Assembly: GCF_026314945.1 (NCBI RefSeq)
Contig: NZ_CP111121.1
Coordinates: 806,001 to 870,000, forward strand
Origin: Chryseobacterium fluminis
Lineage (GTDB): Bacteria; Bacteroidota; Bacteroidia; Flavobacteriales; Weeksellaceae
Reading direction: 5' to 3'
DNA length: 64,000 nt
The translations under genes and the position numbers were made by a program. Below the pieces are notes generated by a model, which saw only the letters and a program-made list of their open reading frames with translations, was not told where the DNA came from and made no database searches. Positions within the stretch are counted from its first letter, which is position 1. Every line of letters begins with the position of its first letter. Shown in pieces: positions 1 through 9,843 of the stretch.

Positions 1-222
1 ACTGATAATGGCTCCCTGAAAAAAGTACAGTGACAACATATTGAAAAACAAATGCATAAAATCTGCATGCAGAAATGCAGAACTTATCAGTCTGAAATAT
101 TCTTTTCTGCCAGTAATAGCACTGACATTAAATTTATATTTTTCAAACATTCTTATATTGTTCAATCCTAAATAACTGACAATACAAGTGATTCCGATTA
201 TAACTAAAACAATTGAATTCAT
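1..222 (-). CDS. Rhomboid family intramembrane serine protease, N-terminal part
   Basis: This is the first 74 codons of a membrane protein that continues beyond the window edge. A hydrophobic N-terminal helix (residues about 3-21) is followed by an arginine-led segment ending in HADFMHLFFNM, which carries the H(x)4H(x)3N arrangement typical of rhomboid transmembrane helix 2, where the His and Asn help form the oxyanion hole. The serine motif GxSG would lie outside the window, so catalytic competence cannot be judged. The ATG lies 3 bases after the parC stop on the same strand, so it is probably the last gene read from the parE-parC unit. Family assignment rests on this one motif. Confidence 0.8.
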   Translation of the reverse strand, partial: MNSIVLVIIGITCIVSYLGLNNIRMFEKYKFNVSAITGRKEYFRLISSAFLHADFMHLFFNMLSLYFFQGAIIS

Positions 223-225
223 CTT

Positions 226-2817
226 TTATTTTTTAATGTCCGGACTTTCATCGCTTTGAAATAAGTCCCCTATCATTCCGTCCTCATCCGCACTTGCGGT
301 GGGCTCAGATTCTTCGTATACCTCAGGTTCTTCTTCCTCAGGCTCCGGTATGGTAATGTTGATCGCTTTTACTTTAAACTTCGTAAACTGGTTACCGATC
401 GCTTTAATTCCTTTTACTGCGATAAACTCATCCACATTAACCGTTTCAGGATCGCGCTCTTTTCCTTTATCTTTGGCAAAAATAATTTCTGCCGTCACCC
501 CGTTAGCAACGATGACATTTTCAATAAACGACTTCGGATGCTCAGAAGGCATAAAGGTCTGTATATTGGATGTATTCTCAAATAAAAATCTTTTGATAAA
601 GTAGATGTCTTTTTCTCCGTCATAATAGATACAGGTCACCGGCTGTGCAGGTTTCCATTTTTCAAGGATAAGATACTGGTCGTCAAAACGGTTTCCGAGA
701 TCAAAACTGATCAGCTTCGCTTCACCGTTTGTGTTCACCGTTAATATTTTATCATCGCCCTTGAAATTTCCGAGCAAAGTGCCCCTTCCGTCTGCATTCA
801 GCCTTCTTACCGTATCATCAAACCAGATTTTTCTCGGAGCCAGAGTAGAGACTCCCTCTTCCTTCAAATCTACTTTCTTAATAGAATATTTCGTCACCAG
901 ATTACCTTTAGAATCACGCCCTTTAATGGCTAATTCTGAGAAATCGACATCCATTTTATTTTTTCTGATTCTTGGATTCGGTTTTAATAAAATGGTTACT
1001 GTTTCAGCTTCTCCATTGGGATTGGCGGAGAAATACAGGGTCTCCGAACCTTTTTTATCTGAAGCCAAAGGATAATCGGTATTTCGGGTTACTCCGGTGA
1101 CCGAAAAACGTTTCATATAGTAAGGTCCGTCGCGACCTTCACGATAAATCATGTTATATACCGTTCTCCTGTCATTTTTCTTCCAGACGGCCACGTGCAG
1201 AATATCTTTCCCGATGAACGTTTTAGCTTCAACCTTTACCACCTTCATACTTCCGTCTTTTCTGAAAGTAATAATATCATCGATATCCGAACAGTCAAAT
1301 AAATACTGGTCTTTTTTCAGAGAGGTTCCGATAAATCCTTCCTCAAAATTGGCATAGAATTTCTCGTTGGCAACCGCTACTTTGGTAGCATCTATGGTGT
1401 CAAAAATTCTCAGTTCCGTCCTTCGCTGTCTTTCTTTGCCGTATTTTTTCTGAATATTCAGATAATAATCAACAGCATACTGAATAAGATTCTGCAAATG
1501 GTGTTTTACCTGCTCTATCTTATCTTCCAGAGAAGCAATGTTCTGCTTAAATTTATCTAAATCGAACCTGGATATTCTCTTAATTCTGATCTCGGTCAGT
1601 TTTAAAATATCTTCTTCGGTAACAGCTCTCAAAAGATGTCCCGTGTGAGGTTTTAATCCAATATCAATGGTCTTCAGGACGTCTTCCCACGTCTTTACTT
1701 CTTCAATATCATGATAAATTCTGTTCTCGATAAAAATTCTTTCCAAAGAAGAAAAATGCCAGCTTTCCTGTAATTCATGAAGCTCTATTTCAAGTTCTTT
1801 CTTAAGCAATGAAACGGTATGGTCCGTATTCATTCTTAAGATTTCCGATACGTTGAGGAACATCGGTTTATCCCCTACGATAACGCAGGCATTCGGGGAA
1901 ATGGTCACCTGGCAATCTGTAAAGGCATACAGAGCATCAATAGTTTTATCGGGCGAAACATCATTATGAAGATGAATTAAGATCTCGACTTTATCGGAGG
2001 TATTATCTTCAATTTTCTTAATCTTAATTTTCCCCTTTTCGTTAGCTTTCAGTATAGAGTCGATCAGGTCGCTTGTCGTTTTTGAATACGGCAGTTCAGA
2101 AATAACCAGCAGATGTTTATCCATCTGGGTTATCCTGGCTCTGGCTCTTACTTTTCCGCCTCTCTGCCCGTCATTATATTCTGATACATCCAGATAACCT
2201 GCAGTCAGGAAATCCGGGAACAGCTCAAATTTCTTACCTTTCAGGTAGGCAACGGAAGCGCTGATCAGTTCATTAAAATTATGGGGAAGAATTTTTGTGG
2301 AAAGTCCCACTCCGATACCTTCTACTCCCTGAGCCAGCAACAGCGGAAACTTTACGGGCAGATCAATAGGTTCGTTATTTCGTCCGTCATATGATTTGGC
2401 CCATTCCGTTGTTTTGGGATTAAAAACAACTTCCAGTGCAAAAGGAGTAAGTCTTGCTTCAATATATCTTGCCGCAGCCGCAGAATCTCCGGTAAAAACA
2501 TTCCCCCAGTTTCCCTGGGTATCTATCAGAAGTTCTCTCTGCCCTATTCCTACCATTGCATCTGTAATGGAAGCATCACCATGAGGGTGATATTTCATCG
2601 TATTTCCTACGATATTGGCGACTTTATTGTATCGTCCGTCTTCCAGTTCACGCATGGAATGCATGATTCTTCGCTGAACAGGCTTAAACCCGTCATATAC
2701 CGAAGGAATAGCCCTGTCTAAAATTACATAAGACGCATAATCCAGAAACCAGTCCTTATAAAGCCCCGATACCTTTTTTAAGCTCTCACCTTCATGCGAG
2801 TATTCTTCTGTCGTCAT
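226..2817 (-). CDS. parC: DNA topoisomerase IV subunit A (ParC-type)
   Basis: Type IIA topoisomerase A subunit that cuts and rejoins both DNA strands to decatenate chromosomes, together with ParE. At 863 residues it has the breakage-reunion domain (about 20-450), a coiled coil (about 410-450) and a C-terminal beta-pinwheel region ending in an acidic tail. The catalytic Tyr is Y118 in AAAARYIEARL. The quinolone-determining segment reads HPHGDASITDAM (77-88), with Ala82 where many proteobacterial proteins have Ser, and Asp86 at the second hot spot. I call it ParC rather than GyrA because parE lies upstream on the same strand. Its ATG overlaps the stop of the preceding membrane protein (ATGA), suggesting translational coupling. 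Confidence 0.93.
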   Translation of the reverse strand: MTTEEYSHEGESLKKVSGLYKDWFLDYASYVILDRAIPSVYDGFKPVQRRIMHSMRELEDGRYNKVANIVGNTMKYHPHGDASITDAMVGIGQRELLIDTQGNWGNVFTGDSAAAARYIEARLTPFALEVVFNPKTTEWAKSYDGRNNEPIDLPVKFPLLLAQGVEGIGVGLSTKILPHNFNELISASVAYLKGKKFELFPDFLTAGYLDVSEYNDGQRGGKVRARARITQMDKHLLVISELPYSKTTSDLIDSILKANEKGKIKIKKIEDNTSDKVEILIHLHNDVSPDKTIDALYAFTDCQVTISPNACVIVGDKPMFLNVSEILRMNTDHTVSLLKKELEIELHELQESWHFSSLERIFIENRIYHDIEEVKTWEDVLKTIDIGLKPHTGHLLRAVTEEDILKLTEIRIKRISRFDLDKFKQNIASLEDKIEQVKHHLQNLIQYAVDYYLNIQKKYGKERQRRTELRIFDTIDATKVAVANEKFYANFEEGFIGTSLKKDQYLFDCSDIDDIITFRKDGSMKVVKVEAKTFIGKDILHVAVWKKNDRRTVYNMIYREGRDGPYYMKRFSVTGVTRNTDYPLASDKKGSETLYFSANPNGEAETVTILLKPNPRIRKNKMDVDFSELAIKGRDSKGNLVTKYSIKKVDLKEEGVSTLAPRKIWFDDTVRRLNADGRGTLLGNFKGDDKILTVNTNGEAKLISFDLGNRFDDQYLILEKWKPAQPVTCIYYDGEKDIYFIKRFLFENTSNIQTFMPSEHPKSFIENVIVANGVTAEIIFAKDKGKERDPETVNVDEFIAVKGIKAIGNQFTKFKVKAINITIPEPEEEEPEVYEESEPTASADEDGMIGDLFQSDESPDIKK

Positions 2818-3299
2818 TTACGTGTAGTACTTTTCTCGTTATTTGCTTTCACGACTTTATTTAAAGAGAGTTTCAAGTCGTTAACTTCTTTTTTTGTTAA
2901 ATATGAAATTTCGTATTTGAGCATGGTGGATCCGTTATTTTTACTGGAAATTTTAATATATAATCTTTTCATAAAGAAAATATCGATCACTTCATAGCTT
3001 ATCAGTTTATACTTGGGAAATTCATCACTCAGCGGTTTATCCAAAAACGGAATAATATTTCTGTTTCTGAAATGCAGCGCTTCTCCATCACTGTCATATT
3101 CAAAAATCTGCCTGCCGTTAAGGTGGAAAGCTACCAACATGATTACCGGAATGATAATCAGCAGATAACCTTCCGCGCCCAGAATGTGGAATCTGAACTC
3201 TTCCAGCAAAAATGCTGCGATTCCAAACACCAGCAGGATAAGCAGCAGTGTATTGATAATGTTATACGCCGATGCTTTATTTCGGTTACTAAGTCTCAT
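2814..3299 (-). CDS. Hypothetical two-helix membrane protein between parE and parC
   Basis: A 161-residue protein with two predicted transmembrane helices (about 13-32 and 44-60), followed by a soluble C-terminal part of about 95 residues rich in charged and aromatic residues, probably cytoplasmic. I do not recognise a named family. It is co-directional with parE (70-bp gap) and overlaps the parC start by 4 bp, so it is almost certainly co-transcribed with the topoisomerase genes. Nothing in the sequence ties it to DNA topology, so the linkage may be only positional. The start is the only ATG ahead of the first helix. Confidence 0.8.
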   Translation of the reverse strand: MRLSNRNKASAYNIINTLLLILLVFGIAAFLLEEFRFHILGAEGYLLIIIPVIMLVAFHLNGRQIFEYDSDGEALHFRNRNIIPFLDKPLSDEFPKYKLISYEVIDIFFMKRLYIKISSKNNGSTMLKYEISYLTKKEVNDLKLSLNKVVKANNEKSTTRK

Positions 3300-3369
3300 A
3301 TATCTATATTCTTTTTGATTCGTTAATTTAGTTTTTCAGGTTAGTTTTTGATTTTAGTTTTTGAGTATT

Positions 3370-5253
3370 TTAGCTTTCTACCTCATCCAATATCTCTTTT
3401 TTATCGATATCCGGATCTTCCACCACCAGATTTTCAAGGATAAATACCTGCCGGTCCGGGGTGTTTTTCCCCATATAAAATTCCAGCAGCTGATCGATGG
3501 TCTGATCTTTTCCTAATACTACAGGCTCAAGACGTATGTCCTTTCCGATGAAATGCTTGAATTCATCGGGGGAAATTTCTCCGAGTCCCTTAAATCGGGT
3601 TATTTCCGGATTTTTTCCCAGTTCATTTAAGGCTTTTACCCTTTCTGCTTCCGAATAGCAGTATCTTGTTTCTTTTTTGTTCCGTACTCTGAATAAAGGA
3701 GTCTGAAGAATAAATAAATGTCCGTTCTTTATGATATCGGGAAAAAACTGAAGAAAAAATGTAATCATCAGCAGGCGGATGTGCATACCGTCTACATCTG
3801 CATCGGTAGCAATAATAACCTGGTTGTACCTGAGATCTTCCAGACTTTCTTCTATATTTAAAGCAGCCTGAAGAAGGTTAAATTCTTCATTTTCATATAC
3901 TACTTTCTTTGTCAATCCGTAGCAGTTCAACGGCTTTCCTTTCAGCGAAAAAACAGCCTGGGTTTCTACATCTCTGGATTTTGTGATCGATCCTGATGCG
4001 GAATCTCCCTCGGTAATAAAAATCTGGGTTTCTCCCTTTCTTTCATTTTTCTGATCATTATAGTGCTGTCTGCAATCCCGGAGCTTTTTGTTGTGAAGAG
4101 ACACTTTTTTTGCCCGTTCTCTGGCGAGCTTCTGGATTCCTGAAAGTTCTTTTCTTTCCCGCTCAGAGATCAGAATCTTCCTCTGAATGGCTTCTGCAAT
4201 CTCAGGATTTTTATGCAGGAAATTATCTAACTTATTTTTTAGAAAGTCGATAATAAACGTTCTCACCGTAGGTCCGTTTGGTCCCATATCATTGGACCCC
4301 AGCTTGGTTTTTGTCTGAGATTCGAAAACAGGTTCTTCTACATTAATGGAAATAGCGGCAACAATGGATTTTCTAACGTCTGAGGCATCAAAAGATTTAT
4401 TGAAAAACTCACGAACCGTTTTCACATAGGCTTCACGGAAGGCATTCAAATGCGTTCCACCCTGCGTGGTATTCTGTCCGTTCACGAAAGAAAAATAGGT
4501 TTCCGTCTGAGACTTATCGGTATGTGTAATCGCTACTTCAATATCATTATCTTTCAGATGAACGATCGGATACAGGGTTTCATTCTCCAGCTCTTCATCC
4601 AAAAGATCTTTAAGACCGTTTTCGGAAAAGAATATTTCGCCGTTAAAAAGAATTTTCAAACCAGGATTCAGATACGCATAGTTACGCAGCATCCTTTCAA
4701 TATACTCTTTTCTGTACTTAAAGTGCTGGAAAATTTCAGCGTCAGGAATGAAAGATATTTCAGTACCGTTTCTGTCTGAGGTATCCTTTTCATCATGGTT
4801 TTCGGTAATAATTCCGCGGGAAAACTCGGCGATTTTCATTCTTCCCTCCCGGAAAGACCGTACCCTGAAATAATCAGAAAGCGCGTTTACCGCTTTTGTA
4901 CCTACTCCATTCAGACCTACCGATTTTTTAAAGGCTTTACTGTCGTATTTACCTCCCGTATTCATTTTGGAAACGGCATCAACTACTTTTCCCAATGGGA
5001 TTCCACGACCAAAATCACGAATGGTAACTTTACCATCGTCTACTTTTATTTCAATTCTCTTACCGGATTTCATCCTGAATTCATCGATGGAGTTGTCCAG
5101 GATCTCTTTCAGTAAAATATAAATACCGTCATCGGCAGAGGATCCGTCTCCTAACTTCCCGATATACATGCCGGGGCGTAAGCGGATATGTTCCTGCCAA
5201 TCCAGTGTTCTGATATTATCTTCGGAATAGATCGGGTTTATTTCTTGTGACAT
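3370..5253 (-). CDS. parE: DNA topoisomerase IV subunit B (ParE-type)
   Basis: ATPase subunit of topoisomerase IV, 627 residues. The GHKL ATP-binding fold is visible as [10 protein letters not shown] (catalytic Glu50, Mg-binding Asn54), DFGRGIP (80-86) and the glycine-rich lid [13 protein letters not shown]. The TOPRIM domain has [10 protein letters not shown] and [10 protein letters not shown], which supply the metal-binding acidic residues. The length fits ParE and is short of the insertion-bearing proteobacterial GyrB. It is the first gene of a minus-strand unit parE - membrane protein - parC - rhomboid. A -7 promoter element TATTTTTG lies on the minus strand 21 bp upstream of the ATG. Confidence 0.94.
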   Translation of the reverse strand: MSQEINPIYSEDNIRTLDWQEHIRLRPGMYIGKLGDGSSADDGIYILLKEILDNSIDEFRMKSGKRIEIKVDDGKVTIRDFGRGIPLGKVVDAVSKMNTGGKYDSKAFKKSVGLNGVGTKAVNALSDYFRVRSFREGRMKIAEFSRGIITENHDEKDTSDRNGTEISFIPDAEIFQHFKYRKEYIERMLRNYAYLNPGLKILFNGEIFFSENGLKDLLDEELENETLYPIVHLKDNDIEVAITHTDKSQTETYFSFVNGQNTTQGGTHLNAFREAYVKTVREFFNKSFDASDVRKSIVAAISINVEEPVFESQTKTKLGSNDMGPNGPTVRTFIIDFLKNKLDNFLHKNPEIAEAIQRKILISERERKELSGIQKLARERAKKVSLHNKKLRDCRQHYNDQKNERKGETQIFITEGDSASGSITKSRDVETQAVFSLKGKPLNCYGLTKKVVYENEEFNLLQAALNIEESLEDLRYNQVIIATDADVDGMHIRLLMITFFLQFFPDIIKNGHLFILQTPLFRVRNKKETRYCYSEAERVKALNELGKNPEITRFKGLGEISPDEFKHFIGKDIRLEPVVLGKDQTIDQLLEFYMGKNTPDRQVFILENLVVEDPDIDKKEILDEVES

Positions 5254-5273
5254 ACGTTATTTAAGCAAACATA

Positions 5274-5281
5274 CAAAAATA
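5274..5281 (-). promoter_or_regulatory. Bacteroidota -7 promoter element ahead of parE
   Basis: The minus strand reads TATTTTTG, an exact match to TAnnTTTG, 20 bases before the parE ATG. No clear -33 TTTG was found at the expected spacing, so this is a single-element call. Confidence 0.45.
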
Positions 5282-5546
5282 CGAATTTGCGTAAAAATAC
5301 ACCAGCTATTTTTAATTCATTTTTGATATCTTTTTAGTTTAAGTGTTGCATTATTGTTAATGAAATCCTATATTTACATTATTCAATATATCGGCATAAA
5401 TGATTTTAAAATATTATTAATATCTATTAAATTACACGATATTTACTAAACAATTTCATGATAACACAGAAAAACAATAAAACAAGATGAAAAATTACTA
5501 CTAAACACAAACATTAACTAAACTAACAAACCAAACTCAAAGCATT

Positions 5547-6263
5547 ATGGAACAAAATTTACAAACTTGCATCATCGATGACCACGATCATGCCGATAAT
5601 ATTTCATTATTATTAAAAAGTGAGTTTCCTGGATTTGAAATCTCTTTCAAAACCAATAACATTCTGCAGGCTTTTGAATTTTTGTCACGAAAACCTTCAG
5701 ATCTGATTTTCCTGAATTCAAAATTAACTGATGACCATACCGGCGATCTTTTAATCCGTCATTATGAAAATTCACAGATTATACTGATCACAGATTCTGA
5801 AAAGTCTGTGATTGAAGCCATCAAAAAAGGCGTCACCAACTATCTTCTGAGGCCTGTTAAAAAACTTGATTTCGTAAAAGCCGTTAACAGAGCTTCGGAA
5901 AACTTCAGAAAAAATAAAATTACCGCAATTACCAATGCTTTCCAGAGTAAAATCAATCTTCCGACTTTACAGGGTTTTAAAAGAGTGAATATTGATGAAA
6001 TTATCCGCTGTGAGGCCGATTCCAATTATACCTTTATTTATCTGGCCGACAAAACCAAAGTCATTGTTTCCAAAACATTGTATGACTTTGAAAAGCATCT
6101 TTCAGATCATAACTTTTTCAGAATACACCACAAACACCTGATCAATCTTGAACATCTGAAAGAGTATATTAAAGGAAAAGGCGGACAGGTCGTAATGACG
6201 GATAATTCTGTCCTGGATGTTTCAGTCCGGAAAAAGCATGATTTTTTACACAAAATAGCATGA
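5547..6263 (+). CDS. LytTR-family regulator with a phosphoacceptor-less receiver
   Basis: A 238-residue protein with a receiver-like domain (about 5-115) and a C-terminal LytTR DNA-binding domain (about 140-238; F-K-R-V-N-I-D-E-I-I-R-C-E-A start, FFRIHHKHLIN near the end). The acidic pocket is kept (D11, D12) but the phosphoacceptor Asp is Asn57 (LIFLNSKL), and the usual Lys of the K-P switch is Arg102 (YLLRPVKK). Known family logic says such receivers are not phosphorylated in the standard way, so regulation is probably by dimerisation, ligand or abundance. No kinase gene is adjacent. A 293-bp AT-rich region precedes it. LytTR proteins bind DNA as dimers; the target here is unknown. Confidence 0.88.
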   Translation: MEQNLQTCIIDDHDHADNISLLLKSEFPGFEISFKTNNILQAFEFLSRKPSDLIFLNSKLTDDHTGDLLIRHYENSQIILITDSEKSVIEAIKKGVTNYLLRPVKKLDFVKAVNRASENFRKNKITAITNAFQSKINLPTLQGFKRVNIDEIIRCEADSNYTFIYLADKTKVIVSKTLYDFEKHLSDHNFFRIHHKHLINLEHLKEYIKGKGGQVVMTDNSVLDVSVRKKHDFLHKIA

Positions 6264-6684
6264 TATTTCACAAGAACTGAAAAAGCAGCAACAACCGCTC
6301 ATGATACTACAGACACTTATCGCTTTAAACAGGCTGATTACGATACATTGGTATCTTTGAAAAAACAGTTATCAGGCAATTATTCATTATACCTAACCAT
6401 AGCTGCGGACGTTTAAATTTGTGAGCCGTAGCAATGTAGAATCAACATTTAAAACACTATTTATCAGTGTAAAAATCAAACCTCATTTTCAGTTTTTCAT
6501 GTACTAAAGATCATCTGCGGATGATCTTTAGTTGCCTACCCACCTTACAGACTGGTTAACCATTCTTAAAAATCATTTATCCGGAAAATAAATACACTTA
6601 ATCAAAAGGTATAGATACTTACGTGTTCACGATACCGTAACATGCTATTTACCAATACCTTTAAGACACAAAACGACTTAATAT
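6264..6684. other. Intergenic region with a perfect 13-bp hairpin
   Basis: No convincing gene is seen in these 421 bases. The only strong structure is a palindrome at 6503-6532 with 13-bp perfect arms and a TGCG loop. No T-run follows it, so it is a weak intrinsic terminator at best and could be a protein-binding or RNA-structural site. Confidence 0.5.
6503..6532. repeat. Perfect inverted repeat (13-bp arms, 4-base loop)
   Basis: The left arm ACTAAAGATCATC (6503-6515) and the right arm GATGATCTTTAGT (6520-6532) are fully complementary. There is no U-tract on the plus side. It lies between the LytTR gene and a downstream lipoprotein gene. Confidence 0.7.
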
Positions 6685-7395
6685 ATGAAAACAAAAACTC
6701 TTTTAACCGTAATCGGGCTTGTGACATCACCTACGATCTTCTATTCGTGCAGCGAAGACAATGTTACTCCGGAATCACAACAGGAAATCGTAAACACGCT
6801 TCCTGATGTAACCACGCTTTCGTCCAAGTTCAGCGATGGTGATTATTTCACCAATGCAGATCCTTTTAATTCTGCGGCAAACTACATCGGAAACAGAATA
6901 AAGGCTGCCGGGCCGGGATATGTACTGACTCAAAGTGATCTTAATGAATTTTACAGTAAAGCCCAGATTCCGATGGATGAGAGATTTACCTTAGCCCAGG
7001 TGAATCAGATTATCACTAATACGATCAATAATATGAATACGCCTTTTGATACACTTATACAGCAGGCCAACATATCTCCCGGAGCCAAAACTCTGGCAAA
7101 AATGATCAATATGCATTCCGTTTCCAACCTGGATCTGAATTCGGATTTCAAATCGCTCCCGAGTTATGAGAAAACCATCATCAAAAACCTCAATGACTTT
7201 AAATTAAATGATGAAAAAGGAAATTACGGGAAAAATGTATATGGAAAAACAGCCAACTTTATCTGGGGCGGAATGATCGGCTTTGGCGTAGGTGTTGCCG
7301 TCGGAGGATTCATTGCTTTTCCTGTAGGTATGGTGATCGGAGGAGCCATTGGCATTCTTGTAGGATCTATTGTCGGAGCATTCACTGATAAATAA
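6685..7395 (+). CDS. Hypothetical lipoprotein with glycine-rich C-terminal hydrophobic tail
   Basis: A 236-residue exported protein. The N-terminus has a lysine-charged start, a hydrophobic core and a lipobox ending in Cys22 (FYSC), followed by SEDN, so it is probably lipidated and envelope-bound. The middle is polar and helical with no recognised domain. Residues about 194-233 form a glycine-zipper-like hydrophobic stretch (repeated GG, GxG and GxxxG), as seen in membrane-inserting tails. The next gene starts 1 base after its stop, so the two form an operon. Function unknown; the pairing with a permuted NlpC/P60-like protein hints at an envelope role. Confidence 0.82.
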   Translation: MKTKTLLTVIGLVTSPTIFYSCSEDNVTPESQQEIVNTLPDVTTLSSKFSDGDYFTNADPFNSAANYIGNRIKAAGPGYVLTQSDLNEFYSKAQIPMDERFTLAQVNQIITNTINNMNTPFDTLIQQANISPGAKTLAKMINMHSVSNLDLNSDFKSLPSYEKTIIKNLNDFKLNDEKGNYGKNVYGKTANFIWGGMIGFGVGVAVGGFIAFPVGMVIGGAIGILVGSIVGAFTDK

Positions 7396-7396
7396 T

Positions 7397-8056
7397 ATGA
7401 TTTCATTTCCAAAAAAAATAAACTTTGTAATTGCTATTATGAGCGCTTTGCTCATAATAGTAATTTTTTCTTTTCATAAAACGCCGACGCTGGACGATAA
7501 AATAAAAAAACTTGATTTTAATGATCATAGTATTTATCTGATTCAGAGGGGTACGACAGGAAAATTAGGAAACCTGGCTAAAGATTTCAATCTTGAAAAT
7601 AAATATGCCTCCCACCTTGGAATCGGCTTCGTGGAAAATCATCAACTGATCATTTACCATGTTTATGTAGATAAAAATAAAAAGAACCATCATAATTTAT
7701 TCATCGAGAACATCAGCGATTTCATTAAACCTGAAGACCTGAACTATCTTTCGGTATGGAGACTTAAGGATATTGATGCCGAAAAACTTCACGGCATCCG
7801 CGAATCTCTCAGAAAATCTGAAGAAGAAAATATTAATTTCGACTATGTTTTCGATAAAAGCGATAAAGAATACTACTGCTCGGAATTCATAGTGAAAACA
7901 CTTCTACGTAACAACATTACGATCATGTCTGAACATCGGAAAAAAGTAACGGGAATGGCCAGACAGATCTTACAGAAAGATACGCTTACTTATTTTCCGG
8001 TAGACGGGTTCGAAAATACCCACCGGGCTGAAAAAATACTGGAATGGATTAAATAA
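7397..8056 (+). CDS. YiiX/C92-type permuted NlpC/P60-like putative cysteine hydrolase
   Basis: About 219 residues from the ATG at 7397, which sits directly after the previous stop; an in-frame ATG 27 bases earlier lies inside the upstream gene and is less likely. An N-terminal signal anchor (about 8-27) is followed by a domain with the order His first, Cys later: ASHLGIGF (His) and KEYYCSEFIVK (Cys). This circularly permuted layout is typical of YiiX/YaeF-like (peptidase family C92) proteins, whose proposed activities are amidase or acyl-bond hydrolysis at the envelope. Substrate unknown. It is read as an operon with the preceding lipoprotein and followed by a strong terminator. Confidence 0.75.
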   Translation: MISFPKKINFVIAIMSALLIIVIFSFHKTPTLDDKIKKLDFNDHSIYLIQRGTTGKLGNLAKDFNLENKYASHLGIGFVENHQLIIYHVYVDKNKKNHHNLFIENISDFIKPEDLNYLSVWRLKDIDAEKLHGIRESLRKSEEENINFDYVFDKSDKEYYCSEFIVKTLLRNNITIMSEHRKKVTGMARQILQKDTLTYFPVDGFENTHRAEKILEWIK

Positions 8057-8076
8057 TTTCTAAAGCTTCCTGATCT

Positions 8077-8112
8077 AAAAGACTGTCTCCACTGGTGATA
8101 GTCTTTTTTTAT
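8077..8112 (+). terminator. Rho-independent terminator
   Basis: The hairpin pairs AAAAGACT with AGTCTTTT, with additional inner pairing, followed by a run of T. It closes the lipoprotein/YiiX-like unit and lies upstream of the aminotransferase. Confidence 0.75.
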
Positions 8113-8156
8113 TGCAAAAAATGAATTAAATTCGATCTTCTAAAACATCCGCTTTC

Positions 8157-9305
8157 ATGATACAACTTCCTTTATCGAAACTTTCCAATGTAGGAACTAC
8201 AATTTTCAGCCAGATGACCCAATTGGCCAATGAAAATGAAGCCATCAATCTATCCCAGGGATTTCCTGATTTTATGCCCGATCTAGAACTGCTGAATTGG
8301 GCAGACCATTTTATGAAAGAAGGGTTTAACCAATACGCTCCTATGGGCGGAATGATGAGCTTAAAAGAGGAAATTGCAAGAAAAATCGAAAATTCGCATC
8401 AGGCCGTTTATCATCCGGATTCTGAAATCACCATAACGGCAGGCGGAACCCAGGCTATTTTTACCGCCATTGCCACTTTTGTAAAAAAAGATGATGAAGT
8501 GATCATCTTTGAACCGGCTTATGACTGCTATGAGCCCACCGTGGAATTGTTCGGAGGCATTGTGAAACGTTTCGAAATGAGAGCTCCAGATTATGAAATT
8601 AACTGGAATAAAGTAAGAGATCTCGTTTCAGAGAATACCAAAATGATTATTCTGAATAACCCCAACAATCCTTCGGGAAGAGTTCTAAAAGAAAATGATC
8701 TACAGGAGTTAATAAAAATAGTAAAGGGAACCTCTATTTTAATTTTAAGTGATGAAGTGTATGAAAATATCGTCTTCGACGGAAAACAGCATTTAAGCAT
8801 CTGCCGATACCCGGAGCTGAAAGACCGCACCCTTATGGTGGCTTCCTTCGGAAAGCTTTTCCATGTAACGGGCTGGAAGATCGGATATTGTGCCGCACCA
8901 AAAATTCTGACGGATGAGTTCAGGAAAATACATCAGTTCAATGTTTTCTCGGTGAACACCCCAATTCAGCTGGCCCTCGCAGAATATATGAAGCATGAGG
9001 AACATTATAAGCAGTTAAACCGGTTTTTCCAGGAAAAAAGAGATTTCCTGAGACAGGGGCTGGCCGGCACTTCTTTTGAATTACTGGATTGTGAAGGAAC
9101 CTATTTCCAGGCTTTGCGGTATGATAAAATCTCTGACAAAAACGATTTTGATTTCGCCCGTGAATTAACGGTCACGCATAAAGTAGCCACTGTCCCGTTT
9201 TCTTCTTTTTATAAAAATAAACTGAATGAGAATGTAATCCGTTTATGTTTTGCCAAAAAACAGGAAACCTTGGAAAAGGCTATTGAAAACCTATCCAGAT
9301 TATAG
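8157..9305 (+). CDS. Class I/II PLP aminotransferase, probably methionine aminotransferase type
   Basis: A 382-residue fold-type I aminotransferase. Visible family marks are NLSQGFPDF near the N-terminus, the Asn-Pro pair NNPNNPSGR, the Asp/Tyr site DEVYE and the PLP lysine in SFGKLFHVTGWK. A C-terminal VIRLCFAKK carries the carboxylate-binding Arg. The overall pattern is closest to the YbdL/kynurenine aminotransferase subgroup, which in bacteria commonly transaminates methionine, glutamine and aromatic 2-oxo acids. Substrate is inferred from subgroup only. It appears monocistronic, set off by a terminator upstream and a long non-coding stretch downstream. Confidence 0.88.
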   Translation: MIQLPLSKLSNVGTTIFSQMTQLANENEAINLSQGFPDFMPDLELLNWADHFMKEGFNQYAPMGGMMSLKEEIARKIENSHQAVYHPDSEITITAGGTQAIFTAIATFVKKDDEVIIFEPAYDCYEPTVELFGGIVKRFEMRAPDYEINWNKVRDLVSENTKMIILNNPNNPSGRVLKENDLQELIKIVKGTSILILSDEVYENIVFDGKQHLSICRYPELKDRTLMVASFGKLFHVTGWKIGYCAAPKILTDEFRKIHQFNVFSVNTPIQLALAEYMKHEEHYKQLNRFFQEKRDFLRQGLAGTSFELLDCEGTYFQALRYDKISDKNDFDFARELTVTHKVATVPFSSFYKNKLNENVIRLCFAKKQETLEKAIENLSRL

Positions 9306-9843
9306 TCCTATCTTAATCATTCGGGTGATTATTTTCCGATCATGTGTAAGTTATCAAATATTTAATTATTTGCTACTCATCAGAGTGGTATTTACACCTT
9401 TAGATCTTATGGTATTGGTTTGATAAACTTTTGATTAAAAGCTTATTTCATAGCAGGTAAGCTAAATCTTTATCATAATCTTTTTTGACGCAAAGTTTAT
9501 TTTACTGTATGATTATTTAAGGAGCAAAGAGGAATCAATTAGTTGATTGATGAAGATGCATTTAGCTCTGCGAAGCAAATTTATTTGCCTTTGCTTCATA
9601 AAAATCAGCAGTATGTCACATCATATTTGCATTAAAATAATTTTAGAAAGACTTTATCTCATAAGTATAATACTGATCTTTTGACGCAAAGTTTTGTTTG
9701 AAAGAAGATTTTGAGTTGCTGAAATATCTCGTTGATATTCCTATAACCTCAACATCTTAATGGGCTTGATACATTATTTAAACAGACTTATATTAGAAAA
9801 CCGGAAATTATACATCTCCGGTTTTATATTTATGATGGCGATA
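9306..9843. other. Non-coding region with two partial repeat copies
   Basis: No gene is supported in these 538 bases. A short motif TTTTGACGCAAAGTTT occurs twice (near 9484 and 9679), which looks like remnants of a dispersed intergenic repeat. A terminator hairpin closes the region at 9797-9827. Confidence 0.45.
9797..9827 (-). terminator. Bidirectional-looking terminator after the SDR gene
   Basis: AAAACCGGA pairs with TCCGGTTTT across a short loop, with T-rich flanks in both directions. It lies 17 bases beyond the SDR stop. Confidence 0.7.

Noticed and set aside
9306..9843. Possible gene in the gap after the aminotransferase
   Set aside because: No frame of useful length; the short repeated motif suggests repeat remnants instead.
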